From Sphaeroforma sirkka (Eukaryota > Opisthokonta > Ichthyosporea > Ichthyophonida), in contig LUCW03001354.1 of NCBI GenBank assembly GCA_001586965.3, positions 36,001-100,000 of the forward strand: a stretch of DNA of 64,000 nucleotides, given 5' to 3'. The position numbers and the translations under genes are program-made. Every line of letters starts with the position of its first letter. The first letter of the stretch is position 1. Under the pieces are notes generated by a model. That model searched no databases and had not been told where the DNA came from. It saw only the letters and a list, made by a program, of their open reading frames with translations. Positions 25,801 to 39,300 of this stretch are shown piece after piece.

Positions 25801-27618
25801 GGCCTTCTCCGTGTACGCGTCTACCTCGGGCTTAATGTTCTTCATGCCTACGTTGTTCACCTGCGTTTTGCACGCAATGGGAAAGATCTGCAGCAGCACA
25901 AGTGTATGTCATCGTGAGTACCATGATGCGTTAGGCGGAACCTTGGTTAAATATGATGACAGGTGGTCGTGTTACAATGGCCGTATACACTGCAACTACA
26001 TACAGGCACACGCAGAAAGAGGTCAATGCATACTAACTTCTCTCCCGGAAGGACACACACTCCTCTACATGGCGCACAGGCACGCGTCCTTGGTCAGATT
26101 GTATATAACTGTTCCCATGAATCTGAAGCATGTGCAAAGATTAGAACAATGATCTCACAAACTCAGCTATTCAGCATTATGTGTATTTGTATAAAACGGT
26201 ATAGTACACATACCAGCATAGCATTATGTGTATCTGTATAATACAGTGTAGCACACATGCCAGCATAGAATCATGTGTATGTGTATAAAACAGTGTAGTG
26301 CACATACCAGCATAGCATTCTATGTATATGTATGTGTATAAAACAGTGTAGCACACATACCAGCATAGCATTATGTGTATGTGTATAAAACCGTATAGTA
26401 CACATACCAGCATACGCCATGCGACTGTCACAGTCACAATCGTCGCCCACCAGGGCATATCGACGTACACAGAGACGTTCTCCTGTGCGAAACAGTAAAG
26501 AAATACGAATGTCAGTGTGTGCTTGTGTGTGTGGGTGGGTGGGTGGTGCGCATACACTTCTAGTATAGATAATAAATACTAGTTGTCGTCCATGCTGATA
26601 GGGGTTTAGGGTTTAGAGATTGGGGTGTTTTTAGATCTGAACTGGACTCTGAGTTACCGTGATATGCTGCAATCCATATTAATTATGGATGCCCTAGCTA
26701 CCATTCATATTAATCATGGATGCCCTAGCTACCTGTCATATTAATCATGGATGCCCTAGCTACCTGTCATATTAATTATGGATGCTGTAGCTACCTGTTT
26801 AGCTTTGAGAGGTGTTAGTATCTCAAACTTTTTCTCTCTCACAACAAACACACCGACGACAGAAAAGATTGTCAGTATATGTGTAGTGCAACTGCAATTC
26901 TAGTAACGAGAATTGCCTCATACATACCATACATATATATATATATATATATGTATATCACACAAACTGCAGACGCATGCTCCACCAATGCCTATCGACA
27001 CGACAAATAATCACGCCCACCTAAACATCCATACCAGCAATATTCGGACCAATCCTGCAGGTGTGCTACTATCCAGTCCAGCCGCGGCGACCTCACCCGC
27101 CTGAGCACCAGTCGCTAGTACTCGTGTTAGAGGCTCGACTAAGTGGGCTGTTGTGTTGACTACAGTATCGGAGAGTACACCGGACACCCCTGAGAGTGTG
27201 TCTGTCACGGTCTCGACCGCGCCGGTGCTCGTGTGCACGGTTTCTGGCACGTAGAGAGGGTCTGTGGCATTCCCGACTGCAGAACAAGACAGAAAGCCAA
27301 AGATCAAATTCAAACGAATAGCAATGTACTATATATAGATATATATATATATATATAAATACATCATCGTTCCTTGTACTGTGGAAGGCGTGCTTGGTCT
27401 GGTTGTCTTGCCCCGGAGAGCGTATACTACCTGCCCTGCAAGAGCATAGTGTCCGAATATTGAGTACTACTGGAGTGTTACTTACATGTGTTTGAAAGCA
27501 CCTCTTCATTCCCTGGGGCAGAAGAAGCATAGCTGCGCTGAACACCCGCTACTCTCAACAGGCCTATACTCGCACCTACACCGGCACTCGCGCCCCCGAC
27601 GACTGGAGAATGTGTTGG
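19878..27618 (-). CDS. OXA1: Mitochondrial inner-membrane insertase, Oxa1/YidC/Alb3 family
   Basis: Oxa1 inserts proteins, including mitochondrially encoded ones, into the inner mitochondrial membrane. Exons in coding order: 27618-27486 (first boundary uncertain), 27276-27035, 26482-26408, 25887-25741, 24816-24685, 23187-22990, 21492-21361, 20508-20449, 20009-19878. All joins have GT..AG borders and matching phases; every join after the first is phase 0. The first listed exon gives LLRVAGVQRSYASSAPG, a presequence-like stretch. PWWATIVTVTVAWRM begins the first membrane span. MPFAMGMFFGLRKMAEAP is the second. MWFSDLTAADPTYALPVLSG is the signature of the family, followed by IELGAEG and PFAMVPLVAQFPA. 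LLLYWCANNVVSLSQVALFK is the fifth span. The C-terminus is basic (NTRAQKSRAKRRTNR), as expected for the matrix ribosome-binding tail. About 415 residues are accounted for, normal for the family. The initiating ATG exon is not resolved; an ATG at 27765 ([13 protein letters not shown]) is a candidate but its phase did not fit. Introns are loaded with minisatellites. Confidence 0.92.
20343..20448. repeat. 34-bp repeat, three units, ending at an OXA1 splice donor
   Basis: The plus-strand unit is ACACGTGTGTACGGTCAGAG then TTCAGAGGTGTGGA. Read on the minus strand, the last unit merges into the donor of the exon ending at 20449: GTATGCCGCACCTCT aligns with GTGTTCCACACCTCT of the other units. Confidence 0.8.
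21288..21360. repeat. Short repeat carrying an OXA1 splice donor
   Basis: On the minus strand the donor of the exon ending at 21361 starts GTATGTGTGAGTGTGAATAA. It is followed by a second unit, GTATGTGTATGTGAGTGTGA, ending in ATAAGGC, and by a partial third unit GTATGTGTG. Each unit starts with a donor-like GTATGT. Confidence 0.75.
21493..22760. repeat. Minisatellite, 52-bp unit, about 23 copies, carrying an OXA1 splice acceptor
   Basis: The plus-strand unit is GGCCTAGGAGATGTATGTAT, TGGACCATGAGCTTTGAAGA, ATAGAGTAGTAA. A longer variant contains GCTAAGGAGGTTGTATTAAG. The array abuts the exon that starts (minus strand) at 21492. The acceptor there reads ATCTCCTAG then GCC, and every unit contains the same CTCCTAG/GCC (or CTACTAG/GCC) sequence in the same orientation. 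Confidence 0.93.
22770..22975. repeat. Imperfect repeat of about 65-70 bp, three copies
   Basis: Three units contain CAAAATAGTAATAC, GTTATG, GATTTGATATAGTAC and AAGA. They lie in the OXA1 intron between the 52-bp array and the exon ending at 22990. Confidence 0.65.
23326..23935. repeat. Decayed copies of an OXA1 exon start and its splice acceptor
   Basis: The real junction (23148-23252) reads on the plus strand CGGCGGCTGTGAGGTCACTG, then ACCACATGGTGCCGCCCTAGG and GTGTATGTGAGAAAGTGGAGG. About 23326-23424 repeats it as CGGCGGCTGTGAGGTCGCCG, CACCACATAGTATCGGCC and TATGTGCATGTTAGAAGTG. About 23868-23935 has GGCCGGTGAGGCAATGAAGC and ACATGGCACCACCCTAC. Both copies lie upstream of the real exon within the preceding intron and look non-functional. 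Confidence 0.65.
24100..24390. repeat. Minisatellite of about 52 bp, five or six imperfect copies
   Basis: Units contain TACCTAGTCCACTATAGTCT, GTATATATCTAGTCTAATAC and AAACTATATG. They lie inside an OXA1 intron. Confidence 0.8.
24520..24590. repeat. Decayed copy of an OXA1 exon end and its splice donor
   Basis: The real donor (exon ending at 24685) has on the plus strand TTTAAACGCGATACATACCG then TGGTCATAGATGCTATGGGGG and CTTCGGCCATTTTTC. The copy has TTTAAACGCGATACATTAAA, CGTGGTCACAGTAGTGGTGG and CTATGAGAGCTTCAGTCATC. It sits downstream of the real donor within the intron. Confidence 0.65.
25230..25575. repeat. GATA/CATA-rich simple repeat
   Basis: Units such as ATACATAAATACCTAGATAC and AGATAGATAGATAGATACAT alternate through an OXA1 intron. 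Confidence 0.9.
26190..26407. repeat. 46-50-bp minisatellite carrying an OXA1 splice donor
   Basis: Plus-strand units include CACATACCAGCATAGCATTA, TGTGTATGTGTATAAAACAG and TGTAG. The last unit runs into the exon that ends (minus strand) at 26408. The donor ATGCTG then GTATGTGTAC is present in equivalent form in the four other units. Confidence 0.85.
26670..26800. repeat. About 37-bp repeat, four copies
   Basis: Units read CATATTAATCATGGATGCCC then TAGCTACCTGT, with small differences. They lie within an OXA1 intron. Confidence 0.8.
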
Positions 27619-27843
27619 CTAAAGATCTCTGTAAAGAAGAACCGGTCGAAGAAGTGTTAGAGTGACATGAGTGATCGGGTCGAGTATAACAGTTTGCGCT
27701 GCTGGGAGCTGTATTTTACTTAACTGTGCAGCGGAAGCAGCAGCTTTGGGAAAGAATAAATTCATACATGGATACAGTTGATTTAATCGGTATAATGAAA
27801 CATAACATATATTCCCATGTAGACGTACTTGTCTTGTCAACCT

Positions 27844-28450
<607 letters not shown>

Positions 28451-30304
28451 TGTGTGTGTGAGAGAGAGGAAGTGAATGAGAGAGAGTAAAGTTTTATATG
28501 AGTGAGGTGTGCGATGCGTGCGTGTGTGTGCCAGTGTGGCATGTATGTAAACGTAAACGTACTGTGCGTGTGTATACATGCATGTATGTATGTATGTATG
28601 TATGTGTGTGTGTGATGCATATGTGTGTGTATATGTATGTGGGTGTTTGTATGTGTTATGTATGTGCGTGTTTGTGTGCCCCCATATACAACTTTGATAC
28701 AGACCCTGCCCCTGAATATAGTTCCTTGCATGAGTGACAAATAGAAAAGAGTTAGCATATCTATAGCGGTGCAGAAAAAACAGTCGTACCTTTATACACT
28801 GTCTATATGTAGAGTGCCCGTGGTCTGTCTCTTTGCACACAGGTGTCTGTAAAACTGCTAAGTGGTCTGTATGTGATCTGTTGCTTCCTAAAAATATACC
28901 CTTGTAACGTACTAGGCATACAGACTTATACGCCCCTGCCGTTAACGTGTGCACACCCATAGACTGTATAGGGTCCACGTCGTCTACAGAGATGTTAGCT
29001 TTGTGCTTTAATTGTGGTACAGCTGGTTTGGGTGTATGCGGGTGTACCCAAGAATTGGCATAAGAACAGGAGGCAACGATACACGCACTGAATAAAGATT
29101 AATAGATCAAAAACGTTCGTTTGTTTCTGGTTGGATTGTCTTTCATTTCAAGTCGTATTCCCTTTAAGCAATCAATTTGCGTTTAAATGTCCAGGAATTC
29201 CAGTGCAGCGTGACCATGGTTCAGCGGATTCTGTGGCATAACGTTTAATCATTCTATACACATTCTGCTGCCTATATACTATATTGCAATAAATCACAGA
29301 TGTGTTGATAAACTAGTTTTAATATACACAGGTCTACGAGGCGGCTTAGCCAAGGATGCCAATAATTCCAAACACGTACCGAATTAGAGGCATCCGGAAA
29401 TCTTGCGCTCACAAGCCCATGCGATGGAACGCGTGTCCATTGCACTCGATGCAGCAACCTTGACATCGTGTAAGTGGACTTGAATGTCAATCTCGAACAC
29501 TCACTCCACTGATGCGAACCTATCTGAATAAATATCTCTATGTTCTTTAATACATGTACATATACATATATGGCTTGCTGTAGGTCACTCGATGTGGCTC
29601 AGAACTACATGTGTAAACAACTCAAGCTCTACTGTTTAAAGTACTGTAATACATCAGTACTTTAGTACCCTTGCAGGATCACACCACCACACTTCACAGG
29701 GACTGTCAGTGGCCCTGGACACAGGCTCACACGCTCACGCGATGACACGGGAGCCCGCGCAAAGTCACTCAATTTGGTTCGTGCGCACAACCCAAGGCTT
29801 AACCCTAGACGGGCGGTGACTAGTTTGTTTTGTGGGGGGGTTAAAAAGACATCCGTGAGCACTGAGCCGGTGTATATTTATTATTTACTTACATCCTGTG
29901 AAGGGGCTATGGGTACTATGTATGAAGGAGCTATGAGAATTGATATGTCTTTGTATTGCGCATCGCTTAGGAACGGACAGGCAATTTAACAAGTATATAC
30001 ATACACGGCTGTGGTGTCACGAGAAGGACATGTTATGCTACTCTCTTGATCCGTATTGAATTTTAATGGTAGTACTTGTTGGAGTACTGCCACTCTCTTG
30101 ATCATTTGTATTTGCAGACAAGTGATAGTACTGGTAGCAGTACAGAAGAACGAACAATCATCACGCGCTGCCTGTTGGTGTGGTAGTCACACTTCCAGAT
30201 AACCCCGTTGTGTCGTGATCCCTCAGAATATCCCTAACGCACCAATGTACTAACATACTACTATTGTGCGCGCATATCATGCATGCAAAGATAATTGCGT
30301 GCAG
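28451..30304. other. No gene recognised
   Basis: GT-rich and TATG-rich stretches occupy 28440-28680. The rest holds only short frames with no family resemblance. It may contain the unresolved 5' exon of the minus-strand OXA1-type gene and upstream exons or promoter of the plus-strand gene starting at 30305. Confidence 0.35.
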
Positions 30305-33300
30305 ATGCTTTCAGCACAACTACACCTGATGAATGCACACGACAGACACATTGCGCACACACAACCCACTGCTAAAGCACACACTGCCGAGCATCGCATG
30401 GCGCATACCCAGCCTGTGGTGCGACGTCGGCACTTGGGCCTGTCGCGTCGACCCGTACACATACAACACGCTCGCGAGGAGAGATACGGTTACAACCAAG
30501 CTATATCACACAAGACTAATGTAGTTGTTGGTGTACATGACGATGTAGATGTAAATTTAAAGTCAGGGTGCGATAAGGGCAAGTACACACGCGGCAGCAT
30601 CTCACAACATGCTGGGTCGACTAAGGTGAGAAGCGATGGCGAAGGTCTGGGCCACACAGCAGCGACAACAAACACAAAGGGGGTGGCGCGTGCTAGTAGC
30701 GAGCTTGATAAACTGATACGGAAGGATGGTGCAGTCAGCGTCCACGGGACATTCAGTACCAGTGATAAGGTAGTTGTCCGCGATTCTACAATGGAATCGG
30801 CTGCAGGAGATATCCCAGTTATCATAAGCGATAGGCAAGTACCTGCCCATATACCCGAGAGCTCGGAGAAAGAGGCTCACAAACCTGCCAAGCTCTTGCC
30901 CACTGGAAAGGTCAAAGCAAACAGTGCATCGACACTCATCACTGATCTGGTGGCCGGAAGTGGTGCAGCAGTATACGACACGAAATTCGACAAAGCACGT
31001 GGTGCATTAGCAGCCAATGCTGAAGCGGTCGCATCGGAGGGTATGTGTGTGGACAGCCGTGTGGTCGAGGACTGTCGGCGGATAGCGCAGATGCTGTTCA
31101 ACCAGAAGTGGGCCAAGGGCTTCATTGAGGACGCGGGTCTGGACAACCAAGGATGCTTGAATGTATGTAGGTACTGTTTGTTACCCAGCGCCAGTGTTTG
31201 TTACCCAGCGCCTATAGCTGGGAGATGTGTGTACATGCCATGAGTGTGTGTAGGTATTGGGGTTTCCATGGAAACCTATCGTGTGATCTTATGCCTATTT
31301 TAGGGACCCCTCGTGTGCATGGAAAGCATACTGTCTTTTGGCTGTATTTGGTTGGGTGTCCAATGTCTCGTTAACTCGTCGATGTGTATCGCTGGTCCTA
31401 GCGATCTATTCAACCCGTACTATCGGGCAAAATGGCCTATATAACTTTCTCCCGCGTGAGTCCGTTGTGGAGAAGGCGTTTGAAGTCGAACTGACCAAGA
31501 GCACTACTTAGTTAGTACTTACATCGCTTTATCGCCATCCCGAATATACACGTGTAGTAGGTGCATATGGATGCAGTAGGTGCACCCATGTGCAGTAGGT
31601 GCACCCATGTGCAGTAGGTGCACCCATGTGCGGCAGGTGCACCCCTATCCATACATTATAGGCCATACGATGCCGAAACTAACACGGTCAATAGTCTTCC
31701 TGACTGCTCTCCGTCTGGTCAGTTCCCTGCCCCCTCCATCTAGTCATCCCCACTCTTATGTTTACTTCAATAAGGAGTTGCTATGCGCACCACCCATCCA
31801 CTGCTCCTTGGATGGTGTCTGTGCTTGCCCGTCAGTGTGTCTTGTTCCAATCCAAATGGCCCGATGCTGCTCATGTCGCAGCTGTGCATTATCCACTGCT
31901 TTGCTTAGTGTTTGCTTAGTGTCGCTGACTGAAGAAGTCTATTTGCCGTGTGTGCCAGGTGCCCCTCGGGTGGGGTTCTCAATGTCTATCGCATATTTGT
32001 ATAAATGACCTAAGTTCTTTGTTCTCGGATTGGGTCGCAATAGCACCGTGGGTTATTATCTCTGCGGCAGTGGGGACGTTATCAGTAGTAAGGGACCCTC
32101 TCTGCAAATACATTCTAACAATCATATGCTAACACAATAATCGACCGCTCCGATTCGTGCACTGCCCGTCTCCCACGAACTCACCTACCTACACACCTAC
32201 TCACAAAGATCACTGAGATCCTAGCCAAGTCTAAGAGTGGGGCCTACACCAGTGTGTCGCAGCTGTCAGAGGATATCTCCAAGACGATCCAGATGTATCT
32301 GCAAACATACGCGGCCGATTCCAAACCCGGGCGTATGGCCACTGAACTGCAGCGATGGGCAAGGCATCTTCTGGAAACGCGCTACAACGCCAGCCTCTCG
32401 CCTGGACGGCCAGACAGGCCATGCGCGACTGCAGCGACGGTATGCGAACTAACTCAGTGTATGCACTATCTATATACCTTAAACAGTGGTCTGATTACAC
32501 ATTATCTACACACCTCATATTTTCGACTATCCTGTCAAGTCTTCGTGGTTTGGGTTGTGGTTTTGCTGTAGTGTGTAGCCTGCAGTTGTCCTTGCTGTGA
32601 CTAAACGGTTCTGGGTTGCGCCCATGCAGTGCCTGGTCGTGCAAGTGGTAAGTGTCATATCGCTTGACTCTGTTGAACCGTGTATTGATCTATGTGGTCA
32701 CTCGCATGGCTGGGCTACAGGCGTGGCGACTGAACTGATTGTCTCAAGATTGTCTCGTCCTTTGGTCCTTTAGCACGCGTCAGTTGGTGTTGTATGTATG
32801 TATAATGTTATCTGAAAGAGTTCTGAATAGCGCCTATGAGACTCCCCGCGCTGCGCGTGCTTGCGCATACTTTCAAATATACTGGTATAGCAGGTACTGT
32901 TTGAGGCCATTTGGCGCCCCGGTGTGGCTGTAGTATTTAGCACTGCCTGATATCGCGAGCGTGTACTATTGTTTTTCGTCAGTTTCCATTACGTTTATTT
33001 GTCCCGTACTGAATTTACTATCGCGATCATCCCTTTTCAGGTGCCTAAACATACCCCGCCCGGAAGATCGGCAGCTAAGGTAACGCAGCCATCGATTAAG
33101 CCCGCCGAGTGTCTTGGGGTTGTTGGGCATGATCACCACCGGCGTGCATCTGCAGAGAACTCTGCACCCGAAGCTGGCTCGGCGCCTATCACCACGTACA
33201 GCAGCGAACTTAGACAGCTCGTTGAACAGCCAGTAGATGCTACTAGTGTGCGCGATCGCACTTATAAGCGACGGGTATCTGGCGCTAAAACTTGGGCGCT

Positions 33301-36300
33301 ATCGCAACCATCTCCTGAGGACACGAACCAAGACACTACCAAAACTCATGCGAATATACAAACGAACCATATAAGGAAGGGTGGCCAGAGTGACCCTGGC
33401 GTAGCGAACAAGGCAAGCACGGGAGAAGGTGCATGTAGCACCGCCGGTGCAACCGTAGCCACGTACCCAAGCAGCACGCACACCACAACACAGACGGACT
33501 CATCAAGTGCTGAGGTAACGGTTTGTGCCGCAGCGCATGACTTGAACCCGCTAGCACCCACCAGGGACACGCAGCTGCTGGGCAACCCAGTACCTGCAGA
33601 TACAGGCAAACCACACAGGGTAACGAAAGGCGAAGGTACTACTCTGACGAGCACGGTATGTAGTGCTTCTGACCTCACAGACGGCAGGGAGAAACCGCCA
33701 CAGAGCAAGGCAAGTGCACTGTCAGAGGCTAGGGATGATGGCGCAACGATTCGCCGCTCCAGCAGGCTGCTCGATCGGGCTTCAGCCTCGTCAGGGATAG
33801 TATCATTATCGCAAGCACCCACACGCGCACTCACACCTGAGCATTCGCCATCTTCTGTCTCTGGTAAATTTATATCTGGAGGAACGGGGTCTGAGGATGC
33901 AGGTGAGTCCAAGACATGTGTCCAACCGGCCTCGGCAGCTGAATTGGCTGCTTCAGACAAGCCCTCGACCACGCTCAAGCAGCTGAAAGCGCTGGCTTTG
34001 TCTTGCGCAACAATCGGAGAGTCTGGTGACACGAATGCCCCAGTCAAACCAAAAAGGGCTTTTTCACGGGAGGATCTGGGTCGCACCAAGAAGCATGCAA
34101 CGCACCACAAGAAACATCAGCGGGTGAGTAGTGGCCGTGGAACCCTGCATGCGCTGTGGGGCCAACTGAAACCCACGTGTGAGACTGACGCCGACGGTAT
34201 ACCGCCTCAAGAGCGCACAGAGCAACTGGATAGGCTGGGTGGGGCAAGTAACAAGTACGGTGCAAAGAGATGCGGTGCTAGTCTCGGGGTACTGGATGCC
34301 AGTACACTTGTGAGCAAGGATGTGGGCGGGGTAGCGGTTGTGATGCAGAAAGAAGTATCAGCTACGGCAATGACAGGGCTGTCTGGTGATGAGGCCGTGC
34401 TTGACCAGAGCTCGGGCAGAAGACTGGATAGCGACAGGGGCGGGCGAGATGTTACCGAGTGTTCACAAACAGGAACAAGATCACCACAGACTGAGAAAGC
34501 TCACACTCGGAATGGACACTCGCAGCAAGAATGGGATGAGCTGGAGGCGGGTGATAGTTCAGTTGCTATGGAGAAGCGATCGGTACATATTGATGGACAG
34601 GAGAACGAGCAACCACGCGGGAGTGACAAACAGCAAATAATGTACACACGACAAGGACGCAATAAACCACAAGGAAGTAATAAACGAGAAAAAAGTAATA
34701 AACGACAAGGAAGTAATAAACGACAGGTGGAAACGACGCGGAAGGAAGGAGGCCAGCGACGGGGGCGCCCTGAACACCACAGACGCGGACGAACATTGAA
34801 GTTGATGAGGAAATCCAACGAGAAGGTCAAACCATCCAGCCCACCTATTGGCGTAGGCATGACCAGTATGACTACACAGTACACATCGCGTGCTGAAGGA
34901 GAAGCTAATGCAGCGCCACAGAAGTGTGTGCGATTAGACAGACCGAAACTCGATGGGGAGCCTTCGTCCGCAGTAGCCGATACGGCACATAGTCCTGACA
35001 ATAGTCAGACGGAAGTCGCGCCCTCGAGGGGTGGGTTTACCGATCTACCTAGAGCGGTATTACAAAGTGCATTACTCGACGTAGAGACAGCTGCGCGGAT
35101 TGAAGAAGTGTCTCGTTTGGCCGAGAACGATGGACGGCTGAAGGCGATACCAACAGTGGTGCAAGAAACCGCACAGGGAGTCGACCGGGATACAGACTCT
35201 GACCACATGTCCGAAGACATGTGCTCAGTACCAGGACCTGGAGATACACACTTGGGGCTTGGTAGTGGTACAACGGACGCCGAGGACGTGCATGCACCGC
35301 GAGGGCGACTGAGACTTACCCGAGGGCCGGCTAAAGCGACTGGCACCAAGCTACATGGTCGTAGAGAGAGGTATAGTTCCAAGCACAATAGCAATTCAGC
35401 GAAGGATATGAGCTCGACAATGGGTGCGGAGATGGGAGTGAGTATGAGTCGTTTAGTGGAGAGACCGGATGAACAGCGCTGTGGTCTGGCACAGAACGTG
35501 ACGTCCGAATATACTGACTCCTCGGAGGTCCGTGCAAATGAAGCCTATCTGCCGTCACCGTCGACAGATACTACTGCAGCGGTAGTTAGCTGTGTACATG
35601 TAGACACAGGCGAACGCGCTGGTGTGGTGACCGGCACACAAACAGCTCATCATATCACTACCTCTACCCCGTCATGTGGCAGGAACAACAGTGATGCACA
35701 GACAACAAACACCCTGTCGAGCAAGAGACCCTTCAACTACCGTTGCGCTGCAAATAGAGTCGTATCTCATCCAATAAGTGGGCCAGCGGAGAAAGTGCTA
35801 TTCGCGCGCTCCCCATTGAAGCGGTCTCATTCACCTCTGGATTTGAATTTGTCCTTGGACTTGAATTTGAGCTTTGATAAGCCGGCGAGAGAAGGGGCGG
35901 CTGCGCTGGAGTCAGGCAGCAACGCACACCAGATGGGAACACACAGCGATTCAGACGATTTGATGTCACCCATACCACTCTATACACGCACTGCAACAGC
36001 AACTGTTTCGTGCGGAGAGAGTCTTCGCGATACTGTGCCTGCAGAGAGCGATAGGCCTGGCCCCGAGCAGTTGGCTATGTCTGTGCGCCGGAGACTATCG
36101 GTACGCAGACCTAGCACATGCTTTCTCGGATCCAGTGGTGGGCCGAACAACGTCGCAGAGGGAGTCAAAACAAATACAGAAACCCCAACACTCGCCCTTG
36201 TTGCTGGGGGCGTGCACACAGTCTCAGACACAGACTGGTGTGGGGGTGCGAACCCTACACACGTCAGTGTCCATGATAGCGTACGCAGTCAACAGGATAT

Positions 36301-39300
36301 GAGCCTACCGGCAAGGCCAGCGGATAGGCTATTGGACCGAGCGGCACAACGTACGGGACGTTTAGGTATGATCAAACCAATGGTTGCCAAGACCCGCTTA
36401 CCAGAGGATACTTGTGCTACAATAGATACAGATAAATGTGCGGAACCTCATACGAAGCGCGTGCGGGAACATCACGAATACCAGGCCTTGTGTGCATCAC
36501 CACCGAAGCGCCCAACGGAGGGTATAGGTGCAACCTCTTCGCAGCAGCCAGGTGGTGTTGTTCAGAGTGCGGTTGGTAGAGGAGTGGCCGGGGTCAAGGT
36601 GGAGATAGGGGCACAGCAACTATGTAGTGATACACAAAGGGACACTCCATCGGAGTCTGGAGACCAGTCCATATCACACCAGAATGCCGAAGGAGAGCAT
36701 CAGAATGCTACAGACAGTGAGGCTATAGTGGCGGTGAATACCGCACGTGTGATTGCTGACCAACGAAAGAGCAGTAGCGCGGATGGCGATGCTGTTCGCA
36801 AAGGAAAAAGGAATAGGGACGGGTCCGTTGCCAGCGTTACTGACAATGGCAGTGGCCGTGGTTGCAAGGCCAAGAGTATCAGCCGGAAAGCAAGCGACCT
36901 AAACATGGGGCTGGCGAGGAAACGTACTTCGAGAAAGGAGAAGGAGAAGAAGAACACGCGCACGGTCAGTGAGACTGTCCGCGAAGATGAGAGCAGGAAA
37001 GGGGGAGCCCTGTGTGTTCCCGACACTCTCGAATTGTCTGATCAATCGGACGGGTCGGATAGGTCCGATGAGTCGAATAGGTCCGAAAAGGCCCAAAAAT
37101 CCGGCAAAACCAATCGGATCGACCACAAGCACCGAGGCAAGGTCCGTGATGGTGGCAGCAGCAAGCGCAGTGCGCCTGGGGCAATTAGTAGGACACGTGG
37201 TGACGGGGAGACTTGCAGTAGCACCTGTACGACTGGCTGCAAGAGTCGTTCTAAGTGTGTGCACTGCAAATACAGCGCTGATCAGGAACAGAACAGTCTT
37301 GATACCAGCATAAAGCACAGGAGTACAAGCCACAAACCCCACGTATCTGGCAAGGTGAACCCCTGCAGTACTGGGACGAAGCGATTGACATGCTTGTTGG
37401 GCCTTCCAACGAGCCGTGTGAAGCAGTCAAAGCTATCCTTTGTCAAGGCTGTACCCAGCCGCAGCAAGCACATCATCACAGACCCAAGCGCAGATAATAT
37501 ACAGATACTACTATCCGACTCGGTGCCGGGCAGTCGCGACATAAGCAACATTATGAGCCCGCGTACAGTAGAAACTCAGACGACACTCCCTTACCTACCT
37601 ACCGACACACTATTCGCTGCATCACGCTCACGCTTCCCACCTTCTGTACCTTCATCACAATGTACGGTCAACAGTGCATGCGACAAACTGTTAACTAAGG
37701 AGTCAGTACCCACTACGCCACGGCCACACCCTGCCTCTGCGTCTTCGACTTTTGTGGCACGGCCGCGGGGAAACCTAATGGGATGCTCACTCAAACGAAA
37801 GCTGGGTTCCATCGGATCAGACACTGGCCATACAACTAGTGGAGGGAAACGTTCTCGCAACGTTGAGCTTATGACGGAATCAACATCACTATATCTACAT
37901 ACGACAAAATCTGATCAGCGCTCAAGACCATGCACACCCTCAAAAACCCAGAATACTAACACCACAGCAACTACCCTAGGGCAAACGTCTGTGTCTGTGC
38001 TTGAAGTTATATCAAGTGCAAGAGTAGATCCAAAACTATTGCCGGAACCACCTCCGGATTCAGTGACAGTGTCACTCTCCACCGCATCGTTGTCCAGAGT
38101 ACTTCTGGCCAAGCTATCTCACAGTACAACCAGCCGGGACGCTGAACTTACCGTATCTTCGACGCAGCTTGAACCCTTGGCTCCGTCAAAGGACACTACA
38201 GATTCTCGCCTTATGCGGCCCAGTGGTACAAGTGGGCCAGTACAGGAAAGTAGCAGAGTCACCTCGCAAGCATCGCAGCCCATCCCGTCATTGTTGGCTG
38301 AGTTCGAGTGCAAGGCAGCCCTGCCACCGGCATCGACGCACGGAAATGGAAACCCAAAACCCAATCTACATAGAAAATCAGCCCGGACTATCAGTACTGC
38401 AGCATCCACTACCGAGCCAGGGCACGCATTGGCTATGAGTTCGCCAGCATCCGTCACCCCCACTCATACTGTCACGAGTGCGGCGTGGTCTGCCCAAGAA
38501 ATACATAGTATTTCCCACACAGCCAATTCGCAACCGGAGAAAGGAGTTCAGAAATCAATATATTTACCGACTACTGATCCGGATGTACCCCGTATTCCTA
38601 TACAGGTTACCACACAGCCAGAGAAGTGTATAAAAATGGTACGTAAGTCACGAAGGCACCACCTGCTATCGGCCGACGTTGCGGTCGATGGACATAAGTC
38701 CGCGCAGTCCACAGTTGTCACGGTAGTAGGAATAATCACTACACCTGTGGAGGCACATAACGTAGCACGCGAGAAACCGCGCGTTCTAACCGGTGCTCAG
38801 CGAAGCACAGCTACAGAACACGTTGCAACACACGTGTCTCGCTCAGAGCCTTATCGAGTGACAGGCACTTCTGACTGCAACCAGGCCAGAGGAGGGGGGC
38901 GGACGAGGCAGCTGAGGGACCAAGTGAACGGTGTTTCGACTACTGAAGGTACGGATGTTATTAGCAGTGTCGGTGCAGCATCACTCAGCCAACTTGATGA
39001 CAGGGCAGTCATGCCCGCCAATACTGAGCAATCTTCTAGGATGACTACTGATGTGCATAGACCTGCGCGGTCGCCATCGTCGACTCTGTCGGGCGCACTC
39101 CTCGCGTCGGCCAGGCAACGTGGACGTGAACACGTATCTGGCTCGCGCAGTACCAGTGGGAAACGGCGGAGGCCCAGGGAATCGACTAAAAAGAAAACAG
39201 GTATAGATATCACGGAAGATAAAACTTTCAAACCTGAGAAGCTGGCCTTGAAGCCCGCAACAGAAACAGCGCCGGCGACCTGTTCGATCACTGGTGTGGC

